NCBI RefSeq assembly: GCF_014839805.1 | Contig: NC_051119.1 | Coordinates: 9,665,245 to 9,729,244, forward strand | Direction of reading: 5' to 3' | Length of the DNA: 64,000 nucleotides | Origin: Manduca sexta | Lineage: Eukaryota; Arthropoda; Insecta; Lepidoptera; Sphingidae | In this document: positions 46,001 to 48,693 of the stretch, piece by piece | Position numbering within the stretch: the stretch's first letter is position 1 | How the letters are laid out: each line of letters starts with the position of its first letter | Program-made: the position numbers and the translations under genes | The notes under the pieces: model-generated | Database searches by the model: none | Seen by the model: the letters and a program-made list of their open reading frames with translations, nothing else | Told to the model about the DNA's origin: nothing

Positions 46001-47146
46001 CATCATTGATGATTTTGTTTTAGTCAGCATGCCTCCCATTGTTTTAGACATGAAATTAGATAAAAACAATTGATTATGAGTCAAAAATGTTGTATTTGCA
46101 TACAATATTTTATAGAAATGTGTATTTGCAAGATTTTCTATTTAGTAAACCCTTAGATACCTTATTCCTCACTTTCTTTCTTGGCCTCTATTTAAAACAT
46201 ATATCAAAACAAATTTCTATATTTAAGATCAAAAATGTATTTTGTCATGGTAGTGTTAAGTCCTACAATAATGTATCTCACCAAGAATAATAAATATTAC
46301 AATACAGTGTTTTTGTAAACACGGTCAACTAAATAAGCCATAGTATAAAATAGTATGTGACCCAAATATATATTATAAAAATAATTGTGTTCCATCCTTA
46401 AAATTGTCATATTCCTATTTGCTATATTATCACCTTCATTCTGTTACCTCTTGTGACGTAATTTAACGTGAGGTGATAATAGAATGCTGTTCTAAAATAC
46501 CTCATGTTAACTTACAATCAACAAGCATATCTGTGGAAACCGTACAAACTAATATAATCATTGTTATAATTGAGCTAGGTACTAAAATGGTGTGTTTTAA
46601 AAAACAATTAGTTAAAGATACCTGTTAAACAATACATGTGGCTGATAATAAATTATTGCTCAATACTATGCATTCTACCAAACATGTAATACATTGTTCA
46701 GAATAAAGCACAATTATGAAGTATTTATAAGAATTACTTAGGCCATAAATTGAAACAAAATTATTTTTGTTTATAGCTAGTTACTGGGTAATTAGGAATT
46801 TGGATTAGTTATGCACTATCCTCAGATTATACCACGGTATTCGTTTTTTCTACTTAAAGAACGAGGGTTAAGGGAGTAACAAATTTTTGTGATGTTATAT
46901 AGCCTTCTTCGATAAATGGGCTATCAAATACTAATATAATATTCAATTTGATCCAATACTTACTGAGATTAGTGCATCCAAACAAACTCTTCAGATTAAT
47001 GTAATAGTATAGATTATTATATTGTTCATTAAGATGCTAATATTGTTTTAATGTATATAAAATGGTTGATGTTAAATATAAAGTGACTGACCAGAAAAGT
47101 TACCTGACGACAGGAGACCTGCATTTTCACGTGATGGCACATTCAT
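1085..47146 (-). CDS. Rho guanine nucleotide exchange factor, C1-DH-PH-coiled-coil type (ARHGEF18/ARHGEF2/ARHGEF28/AKAP13 group; cysts/Dp114RhoGEF-like)
   Basis: The spliced gene has 34 coding exons, listed singly below, and every junction has GT-AG ends and matching phase. The total is 4077 nt, or 1358 residues. Visible in order: acidic Ser-rich N-terminus (15-45), motif KSVSTPSI (234-241), C1-like zinc finger (329-374), DH domain (about 505-695, with KRQEHIYELI and QRLTKYPLLLEPLL), PH domain (about 710-840, ending in the helix around WIHAIR), coiled coil (875-900), CxxC-X15-CxxC (959-981), second coiled coil (about 1112-1184), and C-terminus EEEVIFF. In this family the DH domain swaps GDP for GTP on RhoA-type GTPases and the PH domain assists; the proteins act at the cell cortex, junctions or microtubules to raise actomyosin tension. 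The start ATG is preceded in frame by TGA across the first splice junction. The exact orthologue (cysts or another member) is not certain; the family call is firm. Confidence 0.9.
1266..1443 (+). repeat. Interspersed repeat family C, diverged partial copy
   Basis: Matches other copies in this window in TGTTGTGTTTCGGTTTGAAG, TCTCAGGATGGCGAGC and ACCATCAGGCGA. Members look like a common lepidopteran non-autonomous element of about 290 bp. The exact family name was not checked. Confidence 0.6.
1797..1885 (-). CDS. RhoGEF coding exon 33
   Basis: Residues 1285-1314 (QQGLVIHHTRTGSSPAPLPS). Acceptor TGTTGCAG, donor ACCAG|GTATGC. Confidence 0.87.
1886..4700 (-). other. Intron between RhoGEF exons 32 and 33
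   Basis: A 2.8-kb AT-rich intron. It holds a partial SINE A body near 2430-2530 (GTCTGGAATTTGTGCCC) and a foldback element at 3358-3512. I see no gene or conserved element in the rest. Confidence 0.6.
3358..3512. mobile_element. Foldback MITE, family L
   Basis: The ends are inverted copies: ATAAACGATCCAAATCT on the left, and GATTTAGATCGTTTAT on the right. Related elements, with the internal CTGATTGGTC, lie at about 39168-39440 and 56715-56885. No transposase is present. Confidence 0.6.
4701..4796 (-). CDS. RhoGEF coding exon 32
   Basis: Residues 1253-1284, 96 nt, phase 0 at both ends and therefore skippable. Gln/Pro-rich with basic residues (KQQLPLKLASGKSQQPPPGY). Acceptor GGTTTTCAG, donor AGTGAG|GTAAAT. 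Confidence 0.88.
5295..5404 (-). CDS. RhoGEF coding exon 31
   Basis: Residues 1216-1252 (NRGSTGSESSACALPPPQLL). Of two overlapping donors in GTACGTAC, the first (GCC|GTACGT) gives phase 0, as exon 32 needs. Acceptor TGTCGCAG. Confidence 0.87.
5510..5790. repeat. Dispersed repeat family M, copy 1
   Basis: Shares an ordered series of blocks (AAGTTATAA, GGTGGAAGG, TGTGACGTCATCG, CCCCACA, TTTTTAACCAATA) with 39940-40215 in the same order, at moderate divergence. Non-coding; the element type is unknown. Confidence 0.5.
6149..6308. mobile_element. hAT-type MITE, family F, copy 1
   Basis: Ends CAGTGGCG and CTTCGCCACTG are inverted. The flanking 8-mers GAAGGCAG and GAATGCAG differ at one base, as expected for an aged hAT 8-bp target duplication. 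No ORF inside. Confidence 0.65.
6371..6463 (-). CDS. RhoGEF coding exon 30
   Basis: Residues 1185-1215, Ser-rich linker (IASVGTLSPDSSVSDTMRRK). Acceptor TGTTTGCAG, donor GCGAA|GTTAGT. Confidence 0.87.
6754..6861 (-). CDS. RhoGEF coding exon 29 (coiled coil)
   Basis: Residues 1149-1184. RRQLLEAREELTLQQKDVEQ continues the coiled coil with a Leu/Gln heptad pattern. C-terminal coiled coils in this family are known for dimerisation or partner binding. Acceptor TTTTTCCAG, donor GCATG|GTAACC. Confidence 0.93.
7027..7074. repeat. Perfect 21-bp-stem hairpin in an intron
   Basis: CTTTCCAAAAAGTATCGATA plus T is followed by a 6-base loop and its exact reverse complement. The stem contains a TATCGATA core. 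It could be the remnant of a foldback element or a small structured RNA. Confidence 0.75.
7326..7498 (-). CDS. RhoGEF coding exon 28 (coiled coil)
   Basis: Residues 1091-1148. After a Gly/Ala run, HDAQLEELRHAQARLTAERA and WEAQRTADQAQLHQ form a coiled coil that continues in exon 29. Extremely GC-rich. A second AG seven bases inside could serve as an alternative acceptor but would change the phase. Confidence 0.85.
7791..7992 (-). CDS. RhoGEF coding exon 27 (3' boundary uncertain)
   Basis: Residues 1024-1090. The acidic start (SLRTSTDTPPEGGELGG) is convincing. The only donor that keeps frame with exon 28 and has a good consensus is ATAG|GTAGGT at 7791, giving a tail (AAIKLHHAIYTLTCIVWHQL) that looks less protein-like. 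A shorter form ending near 7900 would need a poor donor. Confidence 0.6.
8281..8336 (+). repeat. 23-bp tandem repeat
   Basis: The unit AAACATGGAACCAGAAAAAA plus GTT occurs twice in full, then AAACATGGAA again. Intronic, between RhoGEF exons 26 and 27. Confidence 0.85.
8413..8635 (-). CDS. RhoGEF coding exon 26 (CxxC-X15-CxxC module)
   Basis: Residues 950-1023. The pairs CTHC (959-962) and CAWC (978-981) are separated by a Gly/Ala/Val loop and look like a small zinc knuckle, followed by a Ser/Arg stretch ending FAGFDASRHR. Very GC-rich. Acceptor GAGCAG, donor CGCG|GTATGG. Confidence 0.9.
8905..9014 (-). CDS. RhoGEF coding exon 25
   Basis: Residues 913-949, a well-formed non-repetitive stretch (FPGGLVFPDYVRL; LWQEVCKVVK). 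Acceptor CTTTTAG, donor TTAAG|GTATGT. Confidence 0.92.
9044..9160 (-). repeat. SINE B fragment
   Basis: The truncated 3' part of SINE B in reverse orientation, with AATACCAGCCCTATATTATT, ACTGCCCACTAG and CCACGCCGGCCTGGT, like the full copies at 17929 and 54820. Confidence 0.65.
9451..9564 (-). CDS. RhoGEF coding exon 24 (coiled coil)
   Basis: Residues 875-912. ALRAKDREQAALLEEKMAL is a short coiled coil, then VAHTGPFVLEVPNTS. Acceptor TTTATCAG, donor ATACAA|GTGAGT. Confidence 0.92.
9565..10327 (-). other. Intron between RhoGEF exons 23 and 24
   Basis: 763 bp, very AT-rich. Apart from a poly-T tract near the downstream exon I see nothing recognisable. Confidence 0.6.
10328..10449 (-). CDS. 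RhoGEF coding exon 23
   Basis: Residues 834-874. It begins with the post-PH AAVQSCP (compare QSVRTCP in GEF-H1) and runs into an acidic helix and EERQRQLEARHENIRL. Acceptor TTCCTCAG, donor ATCACAG|GTCAGG. Confidence 0.92.
11295..11452 (-). CDS. RhoGEF coding exon 22 (end of the PH domain)
   Basis: Residues 782-834. It contains VVSLVKLLVREKAG, GLYLICSGPSEPEMFEL and the C-terminal PH helix with its invariant Trp (ATWIHAIR). These match the ARHGEF2/18/AKAP13 PH domains (SLxxLIVREVA..., PEMYEV, WI..IQ) and do not match ARHGEF11/12. Acceptor GCGTGCAG, donor ATTAG|GTATAA. Confidence 0.95.
12085..12430 (+). mobile_element. Non-LTR-retrotransposon-like 3' fragment, family E
   Basis: The block from TTTTGCCCGCGACTCCGCCC to GGGACTTTGTTTTAT, with CATACCAAATTTTATC in between, is a widespread insect repeat type. 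Diverged relatives in this window are near 27655, 40830, 54190, 60484 and 62520. No reverse transcriptase reading frame remains. Confidence 0.6.
12432..13047 (+). repeat. Five tandem ~123-bp units
   Basis: Units start at 12432, 12555, 12679, 12802 and 12925. Each begins ATTACTG and contains TATAGCCTATAGCA, AACAAAGGGCTATCCAA (or a close variant) and TTCCTGAGATTAG. The array ends in a (CAAA)n run at about 13053-13076. It appears to be part of the preceding family E element. Confidence 0.9.
13446..13578 (-). CDS. RhoGEF coding exon 21 (PH domain)
   Basis: Residues 737-781. LLVIVLTDVLFFLHDNNNKY corresponds to the PH strands seen as LLLxTDVLVFLQEKDQKY in the vertebrate relatives. Acceptor TTCATCAG, donor AATAAG|GTATGT. 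Confidence 0.94.
13836..13986 (-). repeat. Family C repeat, internally deleted copy
   Basis: In reverse orientation: CGCCTGATGGTAAGCGATAC followed by CATATGAGAGACCTA, with the middle of the element missing. Confidence 0.65.
14105..14259 (-). CDS. RhoGEF coding exon 20 (DH-PH junction)
   Basis: Residues 686-737. The end of the last DH helix (ILVDVDNQVAAKEREDR) passes into the DH-PH linker and first PH strands. Acceptor TCTTTAG, donor TTGAA|GTGAGT. Confidence 0.92.
14883..15172. mobile_element. TTAA-flanked foldback MITE, family G, copy with one shortened arm
   Basis: Inverted arms start GGTGATAGCTCAAGGTCC and end GGACCTTGAGGTATCGCC. TTAA stands on both sides (14879-14882 and 15173-15176), the target site typical of piggyBac-type transposition. 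The left arm lacks an internal block present in the copy at 50650-51006. It lies in the intron between exons 19 and 20. Confidence 0.82.
15235..15369 (-). CDS. RhoGEF coding exon 19 (DH domain CR3)
   Basis: Residues 641-685, phase 0 at both ends. AQRLTKYPLLLEPLLK is the CR3 signature helix of DH domains, with the conserved Arg, Lys and Pro residues intact, so the exchange site looks functional. Confidence 0.96.
15438..15765 (-). repeat. tRNA-derived SINE B, reverse copy
   Basis: The reverse complement matches the full copies: an ATT tail at the left, CAGCCCTGTATTATATACTG, CTACCACGCTGGCCTAGTGC and GTTTTCCTTCTCCGTTAAAG, with the degraded head (GGTTTTGAACC) at the right. Confidence 0.75.
15979..16097 (-). 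CDS. RhoGEF coding exon 18 (DH domain)
   Basis: Residues 601-640. FCSRHRDAVEVFKDCCAREP matches the middle DH helix (YxxFCxxHxxAVxxFK in this family). Acceptor TTTGCCAG, donor AGAAG|GTATGC. Confidence 0.94.
16435..16582 (+). repeat. ~75-bp tandem duplication
   Basis: GTTCCTTTCTAAAACAAGAA plus CGAAGATGTTT recurs about 75 bp later with one change, together with the TTGTACACTTTTAA block. It lies just upstream (in transcript order, downstream) of exon 17. Confidence 0.7.
16611..16824 (-). CDS. RhoGEF coding exon 17 (DH domain)
   Basis: Residues 530-600, second part of the DH helical bundle, with MFPRVDELWALHAALLARL and a following AxSVADILADTF helix. Strongly GC-rich. Acceptor GGCGCAG, donor TTACG|GTACGC. 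Confidence 0.93.
16860..17060 (+). repeat. Dispersed repeat family O, copy 1
   Basis: CATTGTGCCAAAAAT, then TAATAACGAATATTTTC-like sequence and AACTACTTTTTATTA are shared in the same order with 26785-27040. Non-coding, type unknown. Confidence 0.55.
17439..17535 (-). CDS. RhoGEF coding exon 16 (start of the DH domain)
   Basis: Residues 497-529. KRQEHIYELILTEKHH is the first conserved helix of the DH fold (CR1), which contacts the Rho switch regions; its Glu is normally essential for exchange. Acceptor TTCACAG, donor AAAAG|GTATAC. Confidence 0.95.
17720..17860 (-). CDS. RhoGEF coding exon 15
   Basis: Residues 450-497, the acidic stretch just before the DH domain (EWPEVYLTPDQLGEEAIML). Acceptor TTTGTTAG, donor GCCAA|GTATGT. 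Confidence 0.9.
17929..18262 (+). mobile_element. tRNA-derived SINE B, full-length copy with target duplication
   Basis: The head has a Pol III A-box-like TAGCCTAGTTGAG and a B-box GGTTCAAATCC. The body contains GGTGAAGGAAAACATCGTGA and the tail is (ATT)n. A 9-bp duplication AGGCGATTT at 17920-17928 and 18263-18271 marks the insertion. It moved by target-primed reverse transcription using another element's enzymes (family knowledge). Confidence 0.88.
18710..18769 (-). CDS. RhoGEF coding exon 14
   Basis: Residues 430-449, 60 nt, also frame-neutral if skipped. It is Asp/His-rich (NDDKDGSDHKHDQS). Acceptor ATTACAG, donor AGCAA|GTGAGT. Confidence 0.85.
18770..20747 (-). other. Intron between RhoGEF exons 13 and 14
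   Basis: 2-kb AT-rich intron. A short imperfect tandem pair (TTGCCGCTGACTTAGTAGCT and its variant) occurs near 19460-19525. From about 20150 on, CGAT-containing motifs become frequent. No gene seen. Confidence 0.55.
20748..20810 (-). CDS. RhoGEF coding exon 13
   Basis: Residues 409-430 (KKGSTGCYSPWRRVATKLG). Only 63 nt, but acceptor GCGCAG, donor CCA|GTAAGT and both phases fit the neighbours. It could be skipped without a frame shift because 63 is a multiple of three. Confidence 0.83.
20811..22008 (-). other. Intron between RhoGEF exons 12 and 13
   Basis: 1.2-kb AT-rich intron dense in ATCGAT or TCGATA motifs (for example near 21148, 21475, 21790, 21820 and 21900). Possible regulatory content; otherwise nothing recognised. 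Confidence 0.5.
22009..22091 (-). CDS. RhoGEF coding exon 12
   Basis: Residues 382-409, a Ser/Lys-rich linker (SANSGKSSKRSSVSGQSQ) with several RxxS or KxxS sites. Acceptor CCAACAG, donor AATAG|GTAAGT. Confidence 0.87.
22363..22436 (-). CDS. RhoGEF coding exon 11 (second half of the C1 domain)
   Basis: Residues 357-381. It supplies Cys358, His363, Cys367 and Cys374 (CTLTVHQPGCKDYIVEC), completing the C1-like finger. The donor AAG|GTCCGT is weak but is the one that keeps frame with the next exon. Confidence 0.88.
22540..22688 (-). repeat. Family C repeat, reverse partial copy
   Basis: Reads TATGTCCAGTAGTTACACTG, GACATTGCGGTGATACCTAC and GAGAGATCTACCACC in the order expected for the reversed element. 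Confidence 0.7.
22855..22960 (-). CDS. RhoGEF coding exon 10 (first half of the C1 domain)
   Basis: Residues 322-357. It holds the first zinc ligands: His329, the pair CDWC (340 and 343) and Cys355. Acceptor GTTCGCAG, donor GCGAGA|GTAAAC. The intron splits the next CxxC pair (C-E-N-C). Confidence 0.9.
23153..23219 (-). CDS. RhoGEF coding exon 9 (pre-C1 basic stretch)
   Basis: Residues 299-321, very basic (EKRRKRGSLFFRKK). A basic LFFRKK-like run just before the C1 domain fits this RhoGEF group. Acceptor CACCAG, donor AGAAG|GTAATT. Confidence 0.88.
23932..24060 (-). CDS. RhoGEF coding exon 8
   Basis: Residues 256-299. It has an acidic patch (SETESEEDASAA), then basic and His-rich sequence ending LGLHRLAFLEQ. 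Acceptor TCTGGCAG, donor GAACA|GTGAGT. Confidence 0.88.
24061..25100 (-). other. Intron between RhoGEF exons 7 and 8
   Basis: 1-kb AT-rich intron ending in the (GT)n tract beside exon 7. Nothing else recognisable. Confidence 0.55.
25031..25090 (+). repeat. (GT)n microsatellite next to a splice donor
   Basis: More than 25 GT units with a GTTT near the start, then a short GC run. On the gene strand this (CA)n begins about 10 bases after the exon 7 donor. Confidence 0.95.
25101..25261 (-). CDS. RhoGEF coding exon 7 (KSVSTPSI motif)
   Basis: Residues 203-256. It starts with an amphipathic helix (KDFEKVTAALRSGAM) and carries KSVSTPSIV, which resembles a conserved pre-C1 serine motif of the AKAP13/ARHGEF2 group as I recall it. 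The donor GTACGT is followed almost at once by a long (CA)n run, and the acceptor region is tandemly duplicated (see findings). GC content is much higher than in the flanking introns. Confidence 0.9.
25258..25388 (+). repeat. ~60-bp tandem duplication spanning the exon 7 acceptor
   Basis: CTGCACGCACACACATACG with TTCAATATTTTTATGCAAGT plus ATG recurs as CTGCACACACACACATACA and the same TTCAATATTTT block. The upstream copy therefore supplies a second potential 3' splice site. Confidence 0.8.
25919..26024 (-). CDS. RhoGEF coding exon 6
   Basis: Residues 167-202, a polar linker (NGHSASLSSMESEGEVPR). Acceptor TATTGTAG, donor TCGCT|GTGAGT. Confidence 0.88.
26288..26435. mobile_element. hAT-type MITE, family F, with perfect 8-bp target duplication
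   Basis: The element starts CAGTGGCGAAG and ends CTTCGCCACTG, a perfect 11-bp inverted repeat, and is flanked by CATGGTTC on both sides (26280-26287 and 26436-26443). 148 bp, no ORF. The perfect duplication suggests a recent insertion. Confidence 0.92.
26522..26630 (-). CDS. RhoGEF coding exon 5
   Basis: Residues 131-167, rich in Trp and Arg (SRQWGLWERRDEGRRSSW). Acceptor TTTCCTAG, donor CGCAG|GTGGGT. An hAT-type MITE sits 87 bp to its left, in the following intron. Confidence 0.87.
26785..27040 (+). repeat. Dispersed repeat family O, copy 2
   Basis: Parallels 16860-17060 (CATTGTGCCAAAAAT, AATAACGAATATTTTC, TTACTTTTTATTA) with a longer, more GC-rich middle. Confidence 0.5.
27179..27450 (+). 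repeat. Tandem duplication of a ~138-bp unit
   Basis: Two copies share CTTTATTTAAGGTGCTT, TTATGCTGTTTACGCCACAA and ATAGAGTGAAACGAAA, about 90 percent alike by eye. Confidence 0.85.
28286..28406 (-). CDS. RhoGEF coding exon 4
   Basis: Residues 91-131, Ser/Cys-rich linker including RLSTSCPSLCKDG. Acceptor ATAGCAG, donor AAGCG|GTGAGC. Only the phase-0 frame joins both neighbours. Confidence 0.85.
28447..28739 (-). repeat. Family C repeat, near-complete reverse copy
   Basis: From GACGAGACGAGCTCGCCTGA through CACTGCGCTCGCCATCC and TATGTCCAGTAGTTACACTG to GAGAGACCTACCACCAGTAA. Nearly the exact reverse of 41480-41769. Confidence 0.82.
28749..29040 (-). repeat. tRNA-derived SINE B, reverse copy
   Basis: Carries CAGGCCTGTATTATATACTG, CCACCACGCTGGCCTAGTGC and TGTTTTCCTTCACCGTTAAA, ending in the damaged head (TTGAACCTGCGGACATTCGT). 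Confidence 0.8.
29070..29245 (-). repeat. tRNA-derived SINE A, diverged reverse copy
   Basis: The head is well kept: AGCCCGACCCGGGATTAGAA, CGAGACCTCAGAG and CAACGCCACTGAGGC. The body is partly deleted. Confidence 0.7.
29375..29462 (-). repeat. SINE A body fragment
   Basis: TCTGAAGGGGCTGACAGAGT, CAACCAGAGCACCCAC and GACGTGATAGGGAGCGA match the SINE A body. The tRNA-like head is absent. Confidence 0.55.
29782..29898 (-). CDS. RhoGEF coding exon 3
   Basis: Residues 52-90, phase 0 at both ends. It contains VPTISVTPHSPG and a Leu/Arg-rich helix (DSLQQLRRLHAAVQRMR). The chosen donor CTACTG|GTATAG keeps frame; the same frame meets TAG just past it, so reading through would truncate the protein. 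Confidence 0.82.
30779..30888 (-). CDS. RhoGEF coding exon 2
   Basis: Residues 15-51. The acceptor TTTTTCAG and donor CACAG|GTATGG are clear. It encodes an acidic, Ser-rich stretch (SSDIRTDSSEDEVTEH), typical of a flexible, phosphorylatable N-terminus. Confidence 0.88.
31105..31384 (+). mobile_element. tRNA-derived SINE A, full-length copy with target duplication
   Basis: The head has an A-box-like TGGCGTAGTTG and a B-box GGTTCGAATCC. The body contains GTCTGGAATTTGTGCCCGAT and CCCCTTCGGGGATAAAATGC, and the tail is (ATGT)n. AATATTACAA stands on both sides (31095-31104 and 31385-31394), giving a 10-bp target duplication. Confidence 0.87.
31455..31620 (+). repeat. Dispersed repeat family D
   Basis: CCTGATGGTAAGTGGAGTGG, GACGAGAGATGATTACCCCT, AATTATGCCGGCCTGTTGG and GGGCCACTATGGCG are shared with copies at 37130, 41925, 55800 and, reversed, 54545. 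Confidence 0.7.
32125..32527. mobile_element. Non-autonomous DNA-transposon-like element with 15-bp terminal inverted repeats
   Basis: GAAGACGCGCCCTAC at 32125-32139 and its exact reverse complement at 32513-32527 bound about 400 bp with no transposase-like protein. Similar inverted sequence extends a few bases outside. The target duplication is unclear. Confidence 0.6.
32909..33166 (+). repeat. Family C repeat, near-complete copy
   Basis: From CTAGTGGTAGGTCTCATATG through GTTGTGTTCCGGTTTGAAGG to TTACCATCAGGCGAACGGCA; parallel to 41480-41769. Confidence 0.82.
33500..33772. mobile_element. DNA-transposon MITE with AGCCCCGGATCT ends and a G16 tract
   Basis: TCAGCCCCGGATCT at the left and AGATCCGGGGCTGA at the right are inverted copies. 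TTAGCA flanks both sides (33494-33499 and 33773-33778). A run of 16 G lies at 33515-33530. hAT-like by general appearance; the superfamily is not proven. Confidence 0.75.
34278..34626 (-). pseudogene. 5'-truncated non-LTR retrotransposon: C-terminal end of a reverse-transcriptase ORF
   Basis: The minus strand reads openly from the right edge through RISKLKWQWAGHIARR and GRPPTRWTDDLAKVAGSRWM to VQQWTSCG and a natural stop at 34297-34299, then a (GAT)n tail. This is the familiar C-terminal tail of insect endonuclease-reverse-transcriptase ORFs. TTAAGCTATCT at 34267-34277 and 34627-34637 is an 11-bp target duplication, showing target-primed insertion of a truncated copy. It cannot encode an active enzyme. 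Confidence 0.9.
35428..35770. promoter_or_regulatory. GC-rich unique island in the large intron (candidate enhancer or alternative promoter)
   Basis: About 340 bp with many CpG and long GC words (GGGGGCGGTCGGGAGCGACC) in AT-rich surroundings, and no similarity to the repeats of the window. It holds an ATGCATAATCATT homeodomain-like site. No convincing splice-bounded exon is seen. The function is inferred. Confidence 0.35.
36119..36192. mobile_element. Short foldback element, family H, copy 1
   Basis: TCGATAGTCCCAACGTAAAG runs to an inverted arm CTTTGCGTAGGGACTGTCGA; the two arms differ at about three bases. 74 bp. Confidence 0.75.
36294..36369. mobile_element. Short foldback element, family H, copy 2
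   Basis: TCGACAGTCCCTGCGCAAAG and the inverted arm ending GTAGTGACCGTCA, with the internal AATCTGCAAAATGCA shared with copy 1. The copies lie 100 bp apart. Confidence 0.75.
37124..37330 (+). repeat. Dispersed repeat family D
   Basis: Contains CTGATGGTAAGTGGAGTGGG, GCAGTCGTCACAACTATGCC, TATACACAGGCTGATTCCGG and GACCACTATGGCG. Confidence 0.7.
37913..38050 (+). repeat. tRNA-derived SINE, a further family, single copy
   Basis: GCCTCTATGGTCTAGTGGT fits a Pol III A-box and GGATTCGATTC a B-box, at tRNA-like spacing. The sequence after them does not match SINE A or B. It does not fold as a full tRNA by eye. Confidence 0.5.
38845..38953 (-). repeat. SINE A body fragment
   Basis: ATCCCCGAAGGGGTATGCAG, CACCCATTTTTCGCCAAGTG and CATGATGTGATACGGGCGAG match the SINE A body; the head is missing. 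Confidence 0.65.
39168..39440. mobile_element. Foldback MITE, family L
   Basis: TTTTCAATAAACGATCCAGA and the reversed end GATTGGGATCATTTATTAAA, with the internal CTCTGATTGGTCCATTTTCA as in the other two copies. Confidence 0.6.
39940..40215. repeat. Dispersed repeat family M, copy 2
   Basis: Same block order as 5510-5790: ATAAGTTATAAACCTTCGAA, GTGGAAGGGATA, TGTGACGTCATCG, TTTTTAACCAATAAG, TTTCGTATTATT. Confidence 0.5.
40830..41115 (+). repeat. Family E-like non-LTR fragment
   Basis: Starts ACTAGCTGACCCGACAGACG and ends near GTGAAATCGGTCCAGCCGTT with a short TATA-rich tail. Diverged, no ORF. Confidence 0.55.
41480..41769 (+). repeat. Family C repeat, best-preserved forward copy
   Basis: ACTGGTGGTAAATCTCTCGT to TTACCATCAGGCGAACAGCA, in full order. 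It can serve as the reference for the family in this window. Confidence 0.85.
41925..42180 (+). repeat. Dispersed repeat family D, joined to SINE A
   Basis: GGTCTGATGGCAAGTGGGAT, GTCGATTGACGAGAGATTAT and GAGCCACTATAGCGG. It is followed within about 10 bases by a reversed SINE A (42190-42427). Confidence 0.65.
42190..42427 (-). mobile_element. tRNA-derived SINE A, reverse full-length copy
   Basis: Reads TATCACCGAAGGGGTATGCA, CGGGCACAAATTCCAGACCT and TTGCCCGACCCGGCATTCGA, ending ACTACGCCACTGAGGCAG. Confidence 0.83.
43244..43444 (-). repeat. SINE A, diverged reverse copy
   Basis: TTTATCCCCGAATGGGTAGG, CGGACACAAATTCCAGAATC and TTTGCCCGACCCGAAATTCG. The head is damaged. Confidence 0.72.
44500..44665. 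promoter_or_regulatory. GC-rich unique island with a perfect NRF-1/Ewg-type palindrome
   Basis: About 165 bp of CpG-rich non-repetitive sequence in the large intron. GCGCATGCGC at 44574-44583 is the palindromic core bound by NRF-1 and its fly homologue Ewg (family knowledge). It could be an alternative promoter of the RhoGEF or a separate non-coding transcript start. Reading frames on both strands are open for 70-90 codons but have no recognisable protein. Confidence 0.4.
46845..47010 (+). repeat. Diverged fragment of the family E tandem unit
   Basis: Reads TATATAGCC, GGGCTATCAAA, TTACTGAGATTAGTGCATCC and AAACAAACTCTTCAGATTAA plus TGTAATAGTATAGAT, matching the end of the 12432-13100 array. 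Close to exon 1. Confidence 0.6.
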
Positions 47147-47165
47147 TGTCACTTCGATGAGTTTT
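47104..47165 (-). CDS. RhoGEF coding exon 1 (start codon at 47144-47146)
   Basis: The acceptor TTTTTCAG and donor TCAG|GTAACT bound 62 nt. The ATG at 47146-47144 opens MNVPSRENAGLLSS and leaves one base (G), which pairs with AC of the next exon to give Asp. The remaining 19 nt are 5'UTR. A 16-kb intron follows. Confidence 0.85.
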
Positions 47166-48693
47166 CTGAAAAATAAAAATATATATATTTACAGCTGTAT
47201 TCCTTAAGAATTTCTGGGCATACAACATACAAATACTATACTTGTGGAATTGTTTCATACTTGTGGAAACGTAAGAATTGTGTTAATTGTGTATATTTTA
47301 ATTACGTGTTAGATGTTAACTATTTCTACTTTATATTACCACCTTGTTTCGCTAATCAAAATAAAATGAAATAAAATACCAGATGAATTTATATAATACT
47401 ACTTCTCAGCAATAAATCTTTGTTTGATTTACTTTTTATTGTTTTTTAATGTCATAAGTAAAGTTCCATGAGTTATGTGAATAGGGAATGTGGACATTTC
47501 TATAGATATATGGAACACAGTGGTGAAGGGTCCATATAAGCTGATCCCTGTCAGCCTCCCATTATGTTGAATAAAATTATCATTAGAACAATTAGCAAAC
47601 CAGATTCATGCATATTAGTATCTATATGTTGTGTCGGGTTCTCTTTTGGATAATTTCACATTCCGCCTCTGTTAGGGCTTCATGTTAAATACGCAGCAAG
47701 GTGAGTCTTTCTTGACTTAATCAAAAACCAAGTTTCTATGGCCCAACTTTGGCATCAAACTGGTTTTTTTATATTACTATCTTAGGTGACAATTTTTTTT
47801 TATTGGTATACAAGGTTGATCAAACCTTTCACACTTATTTCATTAACTGGAATGTAAAAGGCAGGTAAGTTGAAGTCAAGTTTACCACTAAAGGTTTTTA
47901 ACTCAAAATTTACAATACATTTTAAAAAAAATGTATTATAATTTGAAACTACAAAAAAATATGGAATTTTTTTATTTAATATTTTTTAAAATATTATGAC
48001 ATTAACTCATGAAACATTTCCAACAGAACATGTGTGAGTGTTTACAAACTTCACTCAAAGAGGGACATGTCAAGTGGTAGCGTGTTGGTGCACCTGCTTT
48101 TCACCACCTGTTGATTGTTACAAACTTGGTGTTTTAATACATCAATGCCAAGGTATATAAAAATACAGCTCAATTGTAAAAACATTTAATGAGTTTTAAT
48201 CTTGTATTTTATTATTCTGGATGACTCCAATCATTATTATACACAAGTTATTAAACCTTTTTAAATGAAATTTATTGTAGATTTTTAAGAATCTTTAGTG
48301 TGAGGTTAATTGCAACAAAAATATTATACACAAAAAACCTACCACAGGTTGACTACTGCTAATCAATCCACCCCCAAAGATTGCCAGATCAACCTGTTGG
48401 AAGCCATCTACATACAAAATACAAAGTTAACGAATTTCTTCTTTTAAGGCTAACAGGCACTAGAAAATTGTCATTTAGACCAAAGATGTTAAGACACTAA
48501 TTCTTAACCCACGAAGCATTCGTTTTCATTAATGATAATCGTAAAGCCGAAAGTATCTGAACGACACATGGAGTTTTATAAGTTTTAATAAACTAAAACG
48601 CTCTAGAAATAGCTGTCAAATTCTTAAAAACGCGATGCACATCTTATCAGCACCCAAATACTGATAATTTAGTGTGGGTTAAGTAGTACTTAC
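47166..48693 (-). other. Intron between the non-coding first exon and coding exon 1
   Basis: 1.5 kb, AT-rich. It contains the left arm of the inverted duplication next to a decayed LINE 3' scrap (near 48350-48405). Nothing else recognised. Confidence 0.55.
48411..48526 (+). repeat. Left arm of a 116-bp inverted duplication around the RhoGEF first exon
   Basis: CATACAAAATACAAAGTTAA through CTTTTAAGGCTAACAGGCAC to CCCACGAAGCATTCGTTTT is the near-perfect reverse complement of 49961-50075. Confidence 0.85.

Larger units (their letters stand above)
30889..47103 (-). other. 16.2-kb intron between RhoGEF exons 1 and 2
   Basis: The largest intron, with most of the transposon debris of the window, listed separately. 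Two GC-rich non-repetitive islands (35428-35770 and 44500-44665) are the only parts that look like candidate regulatory or exonic sequence. All ORFs here are short and unlike protein, except the retrotransposon fragment at 34278-34626. Confidence 0.7.
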
